Of a stretch of DNA of 64,000 nt, positions 7,326 through 17,525 are shown piece by piece (the first letter of the stretch is position 1; the number at the start of each line of letters is the position of its first letter). This stretch comes from Pseudomonas lurida (GTDB taxonomy: Bacteria; Pseudomonadota; Gammaproteobacteria; Pseudomonadales; Pseudomonadaceae). The notes beneath the pieces were generated by a model. It did no database searches. It saw nothing but the letters and a program-made list of their open reading frames with translations, and was not told the origin of the DNA. Position numbers and translations under genes: made by a program. The stretch covers positions 62,001 through 126,000 of the forward strand of contig NZ_JAAMRE010000009.1 in the NCBI RefSeq assembly GCF_013522705.1, written 5' to 3'.

Positions 7326-8291
7326 CTCGACGGCCTTGGTCACGACATCACCGACGACTGGAACCTCAGTGCCCAGTGGGAAGAGACCGCCTACGGGCAC
7401 CCGTTTTCCAAGCGCATCATCGGCAATGCGCTGCTCGCTTACCTGCTGTGCCAGGGCTGGGGCAACCACCCGGATGCCTTCGCCGGCCTGTTGCAGCAAA
7501 CCCGGAGCCTCGCCGCTGCGGTGCACGACAACCACCTCGATGCCACCGCGCAGGATGCCTTGCTCGCGCAGTTGTTCAACTTCCAACAATGGCATTACGT
7601 ACTGCCCACCACGCCCGCCCTGATTGTGCTCGACACCCGCACCCGGCGTTGGCGCAGCGAGTTCACCCTCAAACAACCCTCCGGCCTGCTGGATTGGGAA
7701 GCCTTGAGCGAGCTGCAACAGGCATTGCTGGACCATCCCTCGGCGATCATCGTCTCGCCCGCGCCGATCTTCGGTGTGAAGTTGATCGAGACGGTGCAGA
7801 AAGTCTTCAGTTGGTGCGGCCACCCCTTGCTGGTGGACGCGGAAAACTGGATGGCACATCGGGGCGCGGCCCAAGTGATCCTCAATATTTTCCGCCACTC
7901 GCGCACGCCGGGTAACTACGTGATTCTGTCGGGCGATGTGCACTATTCGTTCGTGTATTCGGTGTTGATCCGTCATCGCAACGCCGGCCCGCGCATCTGG
8001 CAGATCACCAGCAGCGGCATCAAGAATGAATTTCCACCGCGCCTGCTGGAATGGTTCGACCGTCTCAACCGCTGGCTATACTCACCCCGCTCGCCGCTCA
8101 ACGGGTTCACTCGTCGGCGCACCATGCAGGTGGTGCCCTATATTCCGGAACATGCCGAGGCCGGCGAACGGTTATGGAATTCGGCGGGCATAGGGCAGGT
8201 ATTTTTCAACGAACAGGGCCAACCGGACGCGATCTTTCAACACAACGCGAACGGTAAGCCTCGCACCAGGATGGTGGCGCCTGAGCAGTAG
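7320..8291 (+). pseudogene. 5'-truncated PhoD-like metallophosphatase
   Basis: The frame is readable from about 7320 (LDGLGHDITDDWNL...) to the stop at 8291, but lacks a proper start and the N-terminal part of the family. The remaining 320 residues include ILSGDVHYS, the metal-binding GDxH motif of PhoD-type alkaline phosphatase/phosphodiesterases. Further conserved parts are AYGHPFSKRIIGNA and the SGIKNEFPPRLLEW region. The truncation falls exactly where AT-rich island DNA begins, so the mobile island split this gene. The 5' part should lie beyond the left end of the island. A TTG at 7491 could allow translation of a fragment, but that would lack much of the domain. Confidence 0.7.
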
Positions 8292-8318
8292 CGCGCGGCC
8301 CCAGGCAAGGAGCAGCAC

Positions 8319-9332
8319 GTGGACGACAGGTCAGGCGGCAACCCCCAGCATCAGGATTTCTCACACCTCAACGCCGATATGCTGCACACCATTCTGGAAC
8401 TGGTCAGCGACGGGATATGGGACTGGAATGCCAACACCGGGTTCGTCTACCGCAGCCCAGGCTGGTACGAAATGCTCGGTCACCCACGCAACGCCTTGGA
8501 AAATACGCTGTTCACGTGGGAAAACGTGATCCACCCGGATGATTACGCCCAGGTGATGACCCTGTTCGATGACTACATCAACCGCCGGGCTCCCTACTAT
8601 CAGGCCGAATACCGCTGCCGTCGAAAAGATGGCAGCTACCTGTGGATCGAGGACCGCGGCTATGTCATCGCCCGTAACGACGACGGCTCGGTGGCGCGGA
8701 TGATCGGGGCGCATCGCGACATTCAGGCACGCAAGTATTCAGTCGTTCAACTGCAACAGCGCAACCAGTCTCTGGAAGCGCTGGTGGCCGAGCGCACGCA
8801 GGAGCTGTCGCGGGTCAATCAGCAACTGCAATTGCAGTTGGATGAAAACCGCGCCCTGGCCGAACGCGATGCCCTGACCCTGGTCGCCAACCGCTATCGC
8901 CTGGAAAAAACCCTGCTGCGCGAATGCGAGCGCGCCCAGCGTTTTCGCCGGCCGCTGTGCCTGATCGCAATGGACATCGACGGTTTCAAACCGATCAACG
9001 ATCGCTATGGCCACAGCGTGGGCGACCAGACGCTGGTGCGCGTAGCTCAATGCCTGGAACGCTGCACCCGCCCCGGCGACCTGCTGGCTCGCTGGGGCGG
9101 CGATGAGTTCATGATGACCCTGCCCGACAGCACGCTGGTCACCGCCACGGCACAGGCCGAGCAGATCCGCCGCCAGGTGCGTGCGATCACGGCACCCGCC
9201 GACTTCGTCATCACCCTGAGCCTGGGCGTGGCCGAGCGTCAGCTGGATGAGTCGCCTGCGGCGCTGATGGAGCGTGCCGACCAGGCGTTGTATCGCGCCA
9301 AGGCGGCAGGGAAGGACGGGGTATCGACCTAA
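8319..9332 (+). CDS. PAS-GGDEF diguanylate cyclase
   Basis: The start is GTG at 8319, chosen for the AAGGAG ribosome site about 6 nt upstream. Residues about 20-145 form a PAS/PAC domain (GIWDWNANTGFVYRSPGWYEMLG, then YRCRRKDGSYLWIEDRG). A short coiled coil follows (VAERTQELSRVNQQLQLQ). The C-terminus is a GGDEF domain with an intact GGDEF motif, preceded by RPGD five residues earlier, which is a proper product-inhibition I-site. It should make cyclic di-GMP from two GTP in the cytosol in response to a PAS signal, with feedback inhibition. No signal peptide or transmembrane segment is present. It follows the broken phosphatase gene by 27 bp and may have shared its promoter, which the island insertion would have removed. 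Confidence 0.9.
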   Translation: MDDRSGGNPQHQDFSHLNADMLHTILELVSDGIWDWNANTGFVYRSPGWYEMLGHPRNALENTLFTWENVIHPDDYAQVMTLFDDYINRRAPYYQAEYRCRRKDGSYLWIEDRGYVIARNDDGSVARMIGAHRDIQARKYSVVQLQQRNQSLEALVAERTQELSRVNQQLQLQLDENRALAERDALTLVANRYRLEKTLLRECERAQRFRRPLCLIAMDIDGFKPINDRYGHSVGDQTLVRVAQCLERCTRPGDLLARWGGDEFMMTLPDSTLVTATAQAEQIRRQVRAITAPADFVITLSLGVAERQLDESPAALMERADQALYRAKAAGKDGVST

Positions 9333-9452
9333 CGCCGCCGCGCGGCAGGGCTCCTTCCGATTTGGAATGACCCGAAGACTTTATTTCGTTTGCGACAGAC
9401 CCGGGCTGGCGGCTTAGATAAAAAACACCCGCCTTTGTCGAGTCCCGGATTC

Positions 9453-10703
9453 ATGAGCCACGCCAGCATCAGCCAGTCGATTTCCATCGTCCACCCCATC
9501 AGCCTCAGCCACGGCAGGAACGCCGAAGTGTGGGACACCACGGGCAAACGCTATATCGACTTTGTCGGCGGTATCGGCGTGCTTAACCTCGGCCATTGCC
9601 ACCCGCACGTGGTGGAGGCGATTCGCGAGCAGGCGACCAGACTCACGCACTACGCCTTCAACGCCGCGCCGCACACGCCTTACATTGAACTGATGGCGCG
9701 CCTGAGTGAGTTCATCCCGGTGAGCTACCCGGTCAGCGGCATGCTCACCAACAGCGGTGCGGAAGCTGCGGAGAACGCCTTGAAGATCGTGCGCGGAGCC
9801 ACCGGCCGCAGCGCCGTGATCGCATTCGACGGGGCATTCCACGGCCGCACGCTGGCGACTTTGAACCTCAATGGCAAGGTGGCGCCCTACAAGCAAAAAG
9901 TCGGCGTATTGCCTGGCCCTGTGTATCACCTGCCCTACCCCAGCGCCGACAACGGCGTGACCTGCGCCGAAGCGCTGAAGGCCATGGACCGCCTGTTCAG
10001 CGTGGAAATCGACGTGGATGATGTCGCCTGTTTCATCATCGAGCCGGTGCAGGGCGAGGGTGGTTTCCTGGCTCTGGACCGCGAGTTCGCCCAGGCCCTG
10101 CGACGTTTCTGCGATGAGAAGCGGATTCTGTTGATCGCTGACGAAATCCAATCCGGGTTTGGCCGCACCGGCCAGCGCTTTGCCTTTACGCGCCTGGGCA
10201 TCGAACCGGACCTGATCCTGCTGGGTAAAAGCATCGCCGGTGGCGTGCCGCTGGGGGCGGTGGTCGGGCGCAAGGCACTGATGGACAACCTGCCCAAGGG
10301 CGGCCTGGGCGGCACGTACTCCGGCAACCCCATCGCCTGCGCGGCGGCGCTCGCCACCCTGGAGGTGATGACGGACGCACATCTGCAGGCCTGGGGCGCG
10401 CAGCAGGAGGCGGCGATTGTGAGCCGCTACAGCGCCTGGCGTGCGCAAGCGCTGTCGCCCTACCTCGGGCGCCTGACCGGCATCGGCGCCATGCGCGGTA
10501 TCGAACTGGCCAACGTCGACGGCACGCCGGCGCCCCGGCAATTGACGCAACTGCTCGGCCTGGCGCGGGACGCCGGGCTGCTGCTGATGCCCAGCGGCAA
10601 AGCGCGGCACATCATCCGCCTGCTGGCACCGCTGACCACTGAGCCGCACGTGCTGGAGGAAGGGCTGACTGTCCTTGAAGCCTGCTTCAAGCAATTGGAT
10701 TGA
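9453..10703 (+). CDS. Class III aminotransferase (4-aminobutyrate / 2-aminoadipate type)
   Basis: This 416-aa protein is full length for the GabT-like subgroup III aminotransferases. Conserved features are YIDFVGGIGVLNLGHCHP near the N-terminus, TNSGAEAAENALK, AFHGRTLATL, the PLP-binding ADEIQSGFGRTG, and the Schiff-base lysine in LLGKSIAGGVPLGAV. It moves an amino group from an omega-amino acid to 2-oxoglutarate. The sequence closely recalls the pseudomonad enzyme acting on 2-aminoadipate in lysine catabolism as well as on 4-aminobutyrate, so the substrate is uncertain. The start at MSHASISQS is chosen over an upstream in-frame codon by similarity to those enzymes. It stands alone, without other catabolic genes next to it. 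Confidence 0.88.
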   Translation: MSHASISQSISIVHPISLSHGRNAEVWDTTGKRYIDFVGGIGVLNLGHCHPHVVEAIREQATRLTHYAFNAAPHTPYIELMARLSEFIPVSYPVSGMLTNSGAEAAENALKIVRGATGRSAVIAFDGAFHGRTLATLNLNGKVAPYKQKVGVLPGPVYHLPYPSADNGVTCAEALKAMDRLFSVEIDVDDVACFIIEPVQGEGGFLALDREFAQALRRFCDEKRILLIADEIQSGFGRTGQRFAFTRLGIEPDLILLGKSIAGGVPLGAVVGRKALMDNLPKGGLGGTYSGNPIACAAALATLEVMTDAHLQAWGAQQEAAIVSRYSAWRAQALSPYLGRLTGIGAMRGIELANVDGTPAPRQLTQLLGLARDAGLLLMPSGKARHIIRLLAPLTTEPHVLEEGLTVLEACFKQLD

Positions 10704-10825
10704 TCCCACACGGTCGGCAGCCTTTCGTCGCGATAACGGCGTTGTGCTGCCTTGACCTGACTCCCTCACCCCTTGAAAATGCGCGACGCTTTTTTGTCCT
10801 CGTTTATTGAAGTAGTGAAATTTTA

Positions 10826-11530
10826 ATGTCCGATTCCTACACCGCAGAATCCGTGGCCGCCTTGGCCTCCAAAGCTGAATACGAAAACGCCATCAATCTT
10901 TCACAGCATGTGCCAGCGGCCAAATCCATCAGCGAGATGGTGCTGGATGCGTTCCACACCTCCAAGGAGAGCGACCAGATCCGCGAACTGCGCGTCGCCA
11001 TCCGCCAGGCCCACGACGCGTTCGACGACGACAAGGCCTACGACCTGATGGGCCAGCTCAAGCAACTCAAGGACGCCGAAGCCGCCGACAACCTGGCCTT
11101 GGAAGACTTGAGCAGCAAGTTCTCCATCAGCCGCATCCTGTCCAGCTTCAAGGACGATCCCGAGTTCCAGGAGCTGGTCTACGGCCTGGCCCTCAAGGTG
11201 TTGAACCAGACGCACCAGGCCATCAGCAACCCGAGCGCCGGCAAGGGCAAGGCGGCACGCGCCAAGAAAGACGCCGACGTGTTCGTGATCAGCAAGGATG
11301 GCGCCAGCGTCACCCTGCCACTGCGAACGCCGCGCTCCAGGCTGAACGTGGACCGTGAAGCGTTCGAGTTCCTGGGGTTCAGCTTTGTGGGGGAAGGGGA
11401 CGAGGCCGAGCTGCAAAGCGAGTCGTTCACCGACAACAACGGCGCCGAGTTGCCGGTCACCCGCAAAAACGTGGTGAGCGCCCTGCAGCAGAAGACGGCA
11501 TTTGATGGGTACAGCATCGCGCAGCAATAA
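10826..11530 (+). CDS. Conserved hypothetical protein, 234 aa
   Basis: I do not recognise a domain. The protein is soluble and acidic. It has a helical first half (residues 60-135, RELRVAIRQAHDAFDDDKAYDLMGQLKQLKDAEAADNLALEDL), a low-complexity Lys/Ala linker (GKGKAARAKKDAD), and a C-terminal part that looks strand-rich (VFVISKDGASVTLPL). No signal peptide is visible. Codon use is typical of the chromosome. It is flanked by a monocistronic aminotransferase gene and a convergent aminotransferase gene, so context offers no function. Confidence 0.7.
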   Translation: MSDSYTAESVAALASKAEYENAINLSQHVPAAKSISEMVLDAFHTSKESDQIRELRVAIRQAHDAFDDDKAYDLMGQLKQLKDAEAADNLALEDLSSKFSISRILSSFKDDPEFQELVYGLALKVLNQTHQAISNPSAGKGKAARAKKDADVFVISKDGASVTLPLRTPRSRLNVDREAFEFLGFSFVGEGDEAELQSESFTDNNGAELPVTRKNVVSALQQKTAFDGYSIAQQ

Positions 11531-11582
11531 CCCTTCACCTCAGTGAGGGAAGGAGCACCGCCCTTCCCTCGTGGGGCTTGCG

Positions 11583-12665
11583 CTAGACCCGCGCGGCAAA
11601 CACCTCGCGAAAGCGCGCCATCTCCTGCTTGCTCCCCACCGTCACCCGCACCCATTGCGGCCAGTTCTGCCACACCCGGCCGATCAGCACGCCCTCGGCG
11701 GCGAGCTTTTCGATCACCTGCTGCGCGGGCTGCCTGACGTCGATCATGAAGCAGTTGCTCTGCGAGGCGGTGCAGGTGTAGCCACGGCCCTTGAGCCAAG
11801 CCACGGTTTCATCGCGCAACCGCGCATTGAGCGCCTTGCGCTGGGGCAGCACTTTGACGTCTTCCAGGCTGGCAAGGCCGCCAAGCAGCGAGGGACCCGC
11901 CGGCACATTGTCGCCGCCAAACACCGCCAGCCGCTCCAGCAGCGCCGGGTGGCCGATGGCCAGGCCCAGGCGTGCGCCGGCCATGCCGTAGATCTTCGAG
12001 AAGGTGCGCAGCACCAGCAGGTCGTCGTGGTCCTTGACCCAGCTGACCACGCTGGGGGCGTCGGCGAAGTCGATATAGGCTTCGTCCACTACCAGCACGC
12101 TGCCTTTGGGTTTATTCGCCAACGCGTCGCGGATGGCCTGGGTCGGGGTGAGGGTGCCGGTAGGGTTGTTGGGGTTGCACAGATAAAGCATGCCGGCCTG
12201 AGGGTCGGCGGCGAGCATGGCGCGGATATCGTGGGCATGATGGGCGTCGAGGTTCACCTCCCGCACCGGCGCCTTGTGCGCTTCGGCGGCCTGGCGTGGT
12301 ACTTCATAGGACGGCGTGGCCATCACCAACCCACGGGTATCGCCGGTGAACGCCAGCACCGCATAACGCAACGCCGCCATGGAACCTGAGAACACCGCCA
12401 CCTGTTCTTCGGCAATGCCCTGCTGCCGTGCGAACAGCGCCGCCAGGGCGTACATGTGGTTGTAGGGGTAGCGCCCGGTAGTGGCGATGCCACGCTGCAT
12501 GGCTTCGCGGGCGGCCAGGGCCGGACCGTAGGGGCTTTCGTTGTAGTTGAGCCGGACCTTATCGGCCTTGGCCTGCGGCGTCGCGGCGAGCGCCCAGTCC
12601 AGGCGCCCCAGCAATGGCAGGGCGGCGCTCAAGGCGAGAAGGGATCGACGACTCACGCTGACCAT
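11583..12665 (-). CDS. Exported HisC-like PLP aminotransferase with a Tat signal
   Basis: The 360-aa protein has the fold-type I aminotransferase core of histidinol-phosphate transaminase: LNYNESPYGP, YLCNPNNPTGT, VVDEAYIDFA, and the PLP lysine in RTFSKIYGMAGARLG. Unlike cytosolic HisC, it begins with SVSRRSLLALSAALPLLG...ALA. This is a twin-arginine (Tat) signal, so the folded PLP-loaded enzyme should work in the periplasm. Periplasmic transaminases are known in fluorescent pseudomonads for pyoverdine side-chain maturation (PvdN, PtaA), and this may be such an enzyme. No pyoverdine genes are nearby. The transaminase call is firm, the export call likely, the substrate open. Confidence 0.82.
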   Translation of the reverse strand: MVSVSRRSLLALSAALPLLGRLDWALAATPQAKADKVRLNYNESPYGPALAAREAMQRGIATTGRYPYNHMYALAALFARQQGIAEEQVAVFSGSMAALRYAVLAFTGDTRGLVMATPSYEVPRQAAEAHKAPVREVNLDAHHAHDIRAMLAADPQAGMLYLCNPNNPTGTLTPTQAIRDALANKPKGSVLVVDEAYIDFADAPSVVSWVKDHDDLLVLRTFSKIYGMAGARLGLAIGHPALLERLAVFGGDNVPAGPSLLGGLASLEDVKVLPQRKALNARLRDETVAWLKGRGYTCTASQSNCFMIDVRQPAQQVIEKLAAEGVLIGRVWQNWPQWVRVTVGSKQEMARFREVFAARV

Positions 12666-12774
12666 GGTGACTACTCCTTGTAGGCGGGTGATGGATTCGC
12701 ACAGTGCGTACAGAGGGGTATGACGAGATAAGCGTGGGCAGATTTAACCCGGCGCGCGATAACCGCGCATCACT

Positions 12775-12784
12775 GGGGGGGGGG
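12775..12784. repeat. Homopolymeric G10 tract
   Basis: Ten consecutive G residues lie in the 172-bp gap between queC and the exported aminotransferase, about 110 bp upstream of the latter (a C tract on its coding strand). Tracts this long can slip during replication and change promoter strength; they are also a common assembly error. Confidence 0.6.
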
Positions 12785-12837
12785 CGCCGGTCGAGGGAGC
12801 CGTGGGCGCCCTCTCCCGCAACGGAGCCGGATCGGGC

Positions 12838-13536
12838 CTATTGGAGCTGTAACTTGTGCTTGAGGCTGTGCATGACCTGCGCCTTGTTCTGCAGGTAGTC
12901 ATTCAAGCCCCTGGCGCGCAGATTGCAGGCATCACATTGGCCGCAGCCAGTGCCGATCACGCCGTTGTAGCAGGTCAGCGTCTGTTCGCGCACCAGCTCG
13001 AGTTGGTGGTGGTAATCGGCCAGGGCCCAGGTTTCGGCTTTGTTCAGCCACATCAGCGGGGTGTCCAGGCGTACGTCGTACTCCATGCCCAGCTTGAGCG
13101 CCTGATTCAGGGCTTTGACGAACTCATCGCGGCAGTCGGGGTAGCCCGAGAAGTCGGTTTCGCACACCCCGGTAATGACGGTCTCGGCCTTGACCTGATA
13201 CGCGTAAATCGCCGCCAAAGTCAGGAACAGAATATTGCGCCCCGGCACAAAAGTGCTCGGCAGGCCATCGCCGGAGCTGTTCACGCTGGGCACCGGAATG
13301 TTGTCGCGGGTCAGGCTGCTGATGGCCAACTCGTTGAGCAAGGACACATCCATCACTTTGTGCACCGTGGCGCCCAATTGCGTGGCGAGCTGGCGGGCCA
13401 CTTCGATTTCGGCGACATGGCGCTGGCCATAATCGAACGTAATGCAGTGCACTTCGTCATACAGCGCCATTGCCTGGATCAGGCAGGTCGTCGAGTCCTG
13501 CCCGCCGCTGAACACCATTACGGCTTTTTTACTCAT
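12838..13536 (-). CDS. queC: 7-cyano-7-deazaguanine synthase
   Basis: QueC converts 7-carboxy-7-deazaguanine to preQ0 with ammonia and ATP, in the pathway to the queuosine tRNA modification. The 232-aa length is normal. The ATP-binding SGGQDST motif is at residues 10-16. The zinc-binding cysteines lie near the C-terminus in [16 protein letters not shown]. The neighbours are the cyo operon upstream, separated by a terminator, and the exported aminotransferase downstream. No other queuosine gene is adjacent. Confidence 0.96.
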   Translation of the reverse strand: MSKKAVMVFSGGQDSTTCLIQAMALYDEVHCITFDYGQRHVAEIEVARQLATQLGATVHKVMDVSLLNELAISSLTRDNIPVPSVNSSGDGLPSTFVPGRNILFLTLAAIYAYQVKAETVITGVCETDFSGYPDCRDEFVKALNQALKLGMEYDVRLDTPLMWLNKAETWALADYHHQLELVREQTLTCYNGVIGTGCGQCDACNLRARGLNDYLQNKAQVMHSLKHKLQLQ

Positions 13537-13590
13537 CGCTGTGCTTCCTGGATGCGTGGAATGGGGGATAGTTTAAAGGCCATGCCATAA

Positions 13591-13623
13591 AAAACCCCGC
13601 GCTTCTTGCGAAGGCGGGGCCTT
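13591..13623 (-). terminator. Terminator of the cyo operon
   Basis: CCCCGC (13595-13600) pairs with GCGGGG (13614-13619). On the minus strand the stem is followed by a run of T. It lies between cyoE and queC. A-rich sequence on one side and CCTTTT on the other suggest it may work in both directions. Confidence 0.8.
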
Positions 13624-13639
13624 TTACTGCTCGGACCAC

Positions 13640-14527
13640 TCAGTGGGCGTAGGTCAGCAACAGCTCTTTCGGCACTTGGAAATCCAGGGACATCATCACG
13701 CTCAGCGCGGTGATGGTGAAGATCGAGAACACGAACAGCTTGCGCGCCCAGACGGTGTCATCCACCGCCTTGTAGCCGGTCCAGGCCATGTACAACCAGT
13801 ACATGCCCATGGCGGCGGCGACGGCGAGGTAGCTCATGCCGGCGTAGCCACTGAAGGTCAACATCAAGGTCGCCACAAGGAAGGCCAGGATGTAGAGCAG
13901 GATGTGTTTCTTGGCCACCTGGATGCCGCGTTTTACCGGCAGGACCGGAATCGACGCAGCCAGGTAGTCATTGAAGCGGAAAATCGCGATGGCGTAGGAA
14001 TGCGGCATCTGCCACAGGCTGAACATCACCAGCAGCACCAGCGCGGCCATGTCGAAGCTATTGGTTACAGCCACATAACCAATCACCGGCGGCATCGCCC
14101 CCGATAGACTGCCCACCAGCGTGCCGTGAACCGACTTGCGCTTGAGGTACAGGCTGTAGAGGCCGACGTAGATGACAAAGCCGATCACGGCAAACAGCGC
14201 CGCCAACGGGTTGGCCACCTTGTACAGCAACACCACGCCCGCAACACCCAGGACGGTCGCGAAAATCAGCGCCAGCTTCAGGGAGATAAGGCCCTGGACC
14301 AGCACGCGATTCTTGGTGCGTTCCATCTTGATATCGATGTCACGGTCGATGCAGTTGTTGAACACACAACCGGAAGCTACCACCAGGGACGTGCCGATCA
14401 TTGCAGCCAGGAAGATGGCCAGATCGACATGTCCCTTGGAGGCCAGGAAGAAACCGCCCGCCACAGAAAGCACGTTACCGAAAATGATCCCCGGTTTGGT
14501 GATTTGGATAAAGTGCTTAAGCGACAT
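13640..14527 (-). CDS. cyoE: Heme O synthase (protoheme IX farnesyltransferase)
   Basis: CyoE adds a farnesyl group to heme b to make heme O, the cofactor of the bo3 oxidase encoded just upstream. It is a 295-aa UbiA-family membrane protein with several hydrophobic helices. The Asp-rich prenyl-binding motif [17 protein letters not shown] lies near residue 55. It is the last gene of the cyoABCDE operon, 11 bp after cyoD, and a strong terminator follows. Length and motifs are ordinary for the family. Confidence 0.96.
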   Translation of the reverse strand: MSLKHFIQITKPGIIFGNVLSVAGGFFLASKGHVDLAIFLAAMIGTSLVVASGCVFNNCIDRDIDIKMERTKNRVLVQGLISLKLALIFATVLGVAGVVLLYKVANPLAALFAVIGFVIYVGLYSLYLKRKSVHGTLVGSLSGAMPPVIGYVAVTNSFDMAALVLLVMFSLWQMPHSYAIAIFRFNDYLAASIPVLPVKRGIQVAKKHILLYILAFLVATLMLTFSGYAGMSYLAVAAAMGMYWLYMAWTGYKAVDDTVWARKLFVFSIFTITALSVMMSLDFQVPKELLLTYAH

Positions 14528-14538
14528 CGGGTCTTACC

Positions 14539-14874
14539 TCACTTCGCCATCATGTAGGTGTGGATGCTGAACATGATCCACAGCGACAGGCCAACCAGCA
14601 GAACGATCACCAGGCCGGCGAACACGAACGCAATCACGTTCTCGCGCTGGGCTTCGGAGCGGTCCAGGTGCAGGAAGTACACCAGGTGCACCAGCACCTG
14701 GATAACCGCGAACGCCAGGACAATCATCAACGTGATCGACTTCGGCAGGGTGGGGTACATCACCAGGCCGAACGGGATCAGGGTCAGGATGACCGACAGG
14801 ATGAAGCCGATCGCGTAAGACTTTACGCTGCCGTGGCTTGCATCGTGGCTGTCATGGGAGTGTGCATTAGCCAT
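14539..14874 (-). CDS. cyoD: Cytochrome bo3 ubiquinol oxidase subunit IV
   Basis: The 111-aa protein has a His/Ser-rich N-terminus (ANAHSHDSHDASHGSVKSY) and three membrane helices. This is typical of the small subunit that helps assemble the copper site of the terminal oxidase. The start codon overlaps the stop of cyoC, so the two are translationally coupled. Identification rests on size, hydrophobic pattern and operon position. Confidence 0.94.
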   Translation of the reverse strand: MANAHSHDSHDASHGSVKSYAIGFILSVILTLIPFGLVMYPTLPKSITLMIVLAFAVIQVLVHLVYFLHLDRSEAQRENVIAFVFAGLVIVLLVGLSLWIMFSIHTYMMAK

Positions 14875-15500
14875 TACAGAGTCCCCATCAAGTAGACGAC
14901 GGTGAATACGCAGATCCAGACCACATCCAGGAAGTGCCAGAACAGGCTCAGGCAGCTCAGGCGAGTCTTGTTGGTGTTGGTCAGGCCGTGCTTATTGACC
15001 TGATACATCATCACCGCCATCCACAGCAGACCGGCCGAGACGTGCAGACCGTGGGTGCCGACCAGCGTGAAGAACGCCGACAGGAAACCGCTGCGGTGCG
15101 GACCGTAGCCTTCGGAGATCAGCAGGTGGAACTCGTTGATCTCCATGCCGATAAAGCCCAGGCCGAACAGGAAGGTCAGGGCCAACCAGCTCAGTACGCC
15201 TTTCTTGTTGCCCTTGTAGAAGGCCAACATGGCGAAGCCGTAGGTGATCGAACTGAACAACAGCAAGGCGGTTTCGCCGAGCACGTAAGGCAGTTCGAAG
15301 ATGTCGTGGCCCGACGGGCCACCCGCTACGTTGTTTACCAGTACCGCGTACACCGCGAAGATCGACGCAAACAAGATGCAGTCGGTCATCAGGTAGAGCC
15401 AGAAACCGAAGACGGTCATTGGCCCCGAGTCGTGGTGATGGTCATCGTGCCCATGGTCATCGACATGGGCGTGTCCAGCATTGGTCACTAAGTTCGACAT
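14874..15500 (-). CDS. cyoC: Cytochrome bo3 ubiquinol oxidase subunit III
   Basis: This 208-aa inner-membrane protein has five hydrophobic helices and a His/Asp-rich N-terminus ([17 protein letters not shown]). It matches heme-copper oxidase subunit III, with the conserved [13 protein letters not shown] segment. It supports stable proton pumping by the oxidase and binds no redox cofactor. It follows cyoB by 3 bp. Confidence 0.95.
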   Translation of the reverse strand: MSNLVTNAGHAHVDDHGHDDHHHDSGPMTVFGFWLYLMTDCILFASIFAVYAVLVNNVAGGPSGHDIFELPYVLGETALLLFSSITYGFAMLAFYKGNKKGVLSWLALTFLFGLGFIGMEINEFHLLISEGYGPHRSGFLSAFFTLVGTHGLHVSAGLLWMAVMMYQVNKHGLTNTNKTRLSCLSLFWHFLDVVWICVFTVVYLMGTL

Positions 15501-15503
15501 GGT

Positions 15504-17522
15504 TTAAGCCTGTTCCAACGAGGTTTCTACACGGTTGGCCGGGATTTTCTTCTCGGCGACCAGGCGAGCGTGCTGCTCGGCTTCGATGCGTTCGATCGTT
15601 TCGACCGGCACCATGTAGCCTTGATCATCACGTGCGGCGTGGACGATGAAGTAACCGATGGTACCCACCAGGCTCACGATCGCCAGCCACCAGATGTGCC
15701 AGATCATCGCGAAACCGAATACGGTCAACAGCCCACCCATCACCACGCCAGTGGCGGTGTTGCTTGGCATGTGGATCGGTTCGTAGTGCTTAGGCTTCTG
15801 GTACGCAGTACCGTCTTCCTTGGCTTCGGTGAACGCATCGATGGTGTTCGCAGTCGGGATCACGGCGAAGTTGTAGAACGGTGGTGGCGACGAGGTCGAC
15901 CATTCCAGGGTGTGGCCGTTCCATGGGTCGCCGGATTCGCACATGTTCTGCTTGCGATCACGCACGCTGACATACAGCTGGATCAGCTGGCAGGCGATAC
16001 CCACCGCAATCATCACCGCACCGAACATGGCGACGTACAGGTACGGCACCCACTCAGGGTTGGTGGTGGCGTTCAGACGACGGGTCATGCCCATGAAGCC
16101 CAGTGCATAGAGCGGCATGAACGCGACGAAGAAGCCCGAGATCCAGAACCAGAATGCAGCCTTGCCCCAACCTTCGTGCAGCTTGAAGCCGAACGCTTTC
16201 GGGAAGTAGAAGCTGAAACCGGCGATGTAACCGAATACCGCACCACCGATGATCACGTTGTGGAAGTGCGCGATCACGAACAGGCTGTTGTGCAGCACGA
16301 AGTCAGCACCCGGGATGGCCAGCAGTACGCCGGTCATGCCGCCGATGGCGAAGGTCACCATAAAGCCCAGGGTCCACAGAACCTGGCTGGTCATGCGCAG
16401 ACGACCGTGGTAGATGGTGAACAGCCAGTTGAATAGCTTCACCCCCGTCGGGATGGAAATCAGCATCGTCGCCAGGCCGAAGAAGGCATTGACGCTGGCC
16501 CCCGAACCCATGGTGAAGAAGTGGTGCAGCCACACCATGAAGCCCAGTACCGAAATTGCGCCCGATGCGTAGACCATCGAGTGGTGACCGAACAGGCGCT
16601 TGCCGGTAAAGGTCGAGATCACTTCGGAGAAGATACCGAACGCCGGCAGGATCAGGATGTACACCTCAGGGTGGCCCCATGCCCAGAACAGGTTCACGTA
16701 CATCATTGGATTGCCACCAAGTTCATTGGTGAAAATGTGGAAATCCAGGTAACGGTCAAGCGACAGCAGCGCCATGGTAGCGGCCAGGATCGGGAACGAA
16801 GCCACGATCAGGACGTTGGCCCAGGTGCAAGTCCAGGTGAAGATCGGCATGTCCATCAGTTTCATGCCAGGGGCGCGCATTTTCAGGACGGTGGCCAGGA
16901 AGTTGACCCCCGTCAGCGTCGTCCCGAGCCCTGATAACTGTAGCGCCCAGATGTAGTAGTCCACCCCCACGCCAGGGCTGTACTGAATGCCCGACAGCGG
17001 CGGATACGCAACCCAACCGGTCTTGGCGAATTCGCCGACGCCCAGGGACACGTTGATCAGCACCACGCCGGAAACCAGCAGCCAGAAGCTCAGGGAGTTC
17101 AGGAACGGGTAGGCCACGTCACGCGCGCCGATCTGCAGCGGCACTGCCAGGTTCATCAGGCCGGTGAAGAATGGCATCGCCATGAAGATGATCATGATCA
17201 CACCGTGGGCGGTGAAGATCTGGTCATAGTGTTCAGGTGGCAGGTAGCCAGGCGAACCCTCGGTGGCCATGGCCAACTGGGTACGCATCATGATGGCGTC
17301 GGCAAAACCGCGCAGCAGCATGACCATGGCGACGATGATGTACATCACGCCGATTTTCTTGTGGTCGACCGAGGTCAACCACTCGGTCCACAGGTAGGTC
17401 CACTTCTTGAAGTAAGTGATACCCGCGAACAGTGCCAGACCACCCAGCGCGATCATGGCGATGGTCACCATTACGATCGGCTCGTGGAACGGGACCGCAT
17501 CCCAACTTAATTTACCAAACAT
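15504..17522 (-). CDS. cyoB: Cytochrome bo3 ubiquinol oxidase subunit I
   Basis: CyoB (672 aa) is the catalytic subunit. It holds the low-spin heme and the heme o3-CuB site where oxygen is reduced to water while protons are pumped. Visible motifs include [17 protein letters not shown] with the CuB-ligand His and its cross-linked Tyr, the HHFFTMG pair of His ligands, and the heme-binding [13 protein letters not shown] segment. Around fifteen hydrophobic helices are present. It lies between cyoA (3 bp) and cyoC (3 bp). Confidence 0.97.
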   Translation of the reverse strand: MFGKLSWDAVPFHEPIVMVTIAMIALGGLALFAGITYFKKWTYLWTEWLTSVDHKKIGVMYIIVAMVMLLRGFADAIMMRTQLAMATEGSPGYLPPEHYDQIFTAHGVIMIIFMAMPFFTGLMNLAVPLQIGARDVAYPFLNSLSFWLLVSGVVLINVSLGVGEFAKTGWVAYPPLSGIQYSPGVGVDYYIWALQLSGLGTTLTGVNFLATVLKMRAPGMKLMDMPIFTWTCTWANVLIVASFPILAATMALLSLDRYLDFHIFTNELGGNPMMYVNLFWAWGHPEVYILILPAFGIFSEVISTFTGKRLFGHHSMVYASGAISVLGFMVWLHHFFTMGSGASVNAFFGLATMLISIPTGVKLFNWLFTIYHGRLRMTSQVLWTLGFMVTFAIGGMTGVLLAIPGADFVLHNSLFVIAHFHNVIIGGAVFGYIAGFSFYFPKAFGFKLHEGWGKAAFWFWISGFFVAFMPLYALGFMGMTRRLNATTNPEWVPYLYVAMFGAVMIAVGIACQLIQLYVSVRDRKQNMCESGDPWNGHTLEWSTSSPPPFYNFAVIPTANTIDAFTEAKEDGTAYQKPKHYEPIHMPSNTATGVVMGGLLTVFGFAMIWHIWWLAIVSLVGTIGYFIVHAARDDQGYMVPVETIERIEAEQHARLVAEKKIPANRVETSLEQA

Positions 17523-17525
17523 CGT

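Noticed and set aside
9414..10769. Long minus-strand open frame opposite the class III aminotransferase
   Set aside because: GC-rich codon bias creates such shadows; the plus-strand frame has full family motifs and the antisense product resembles nothing.
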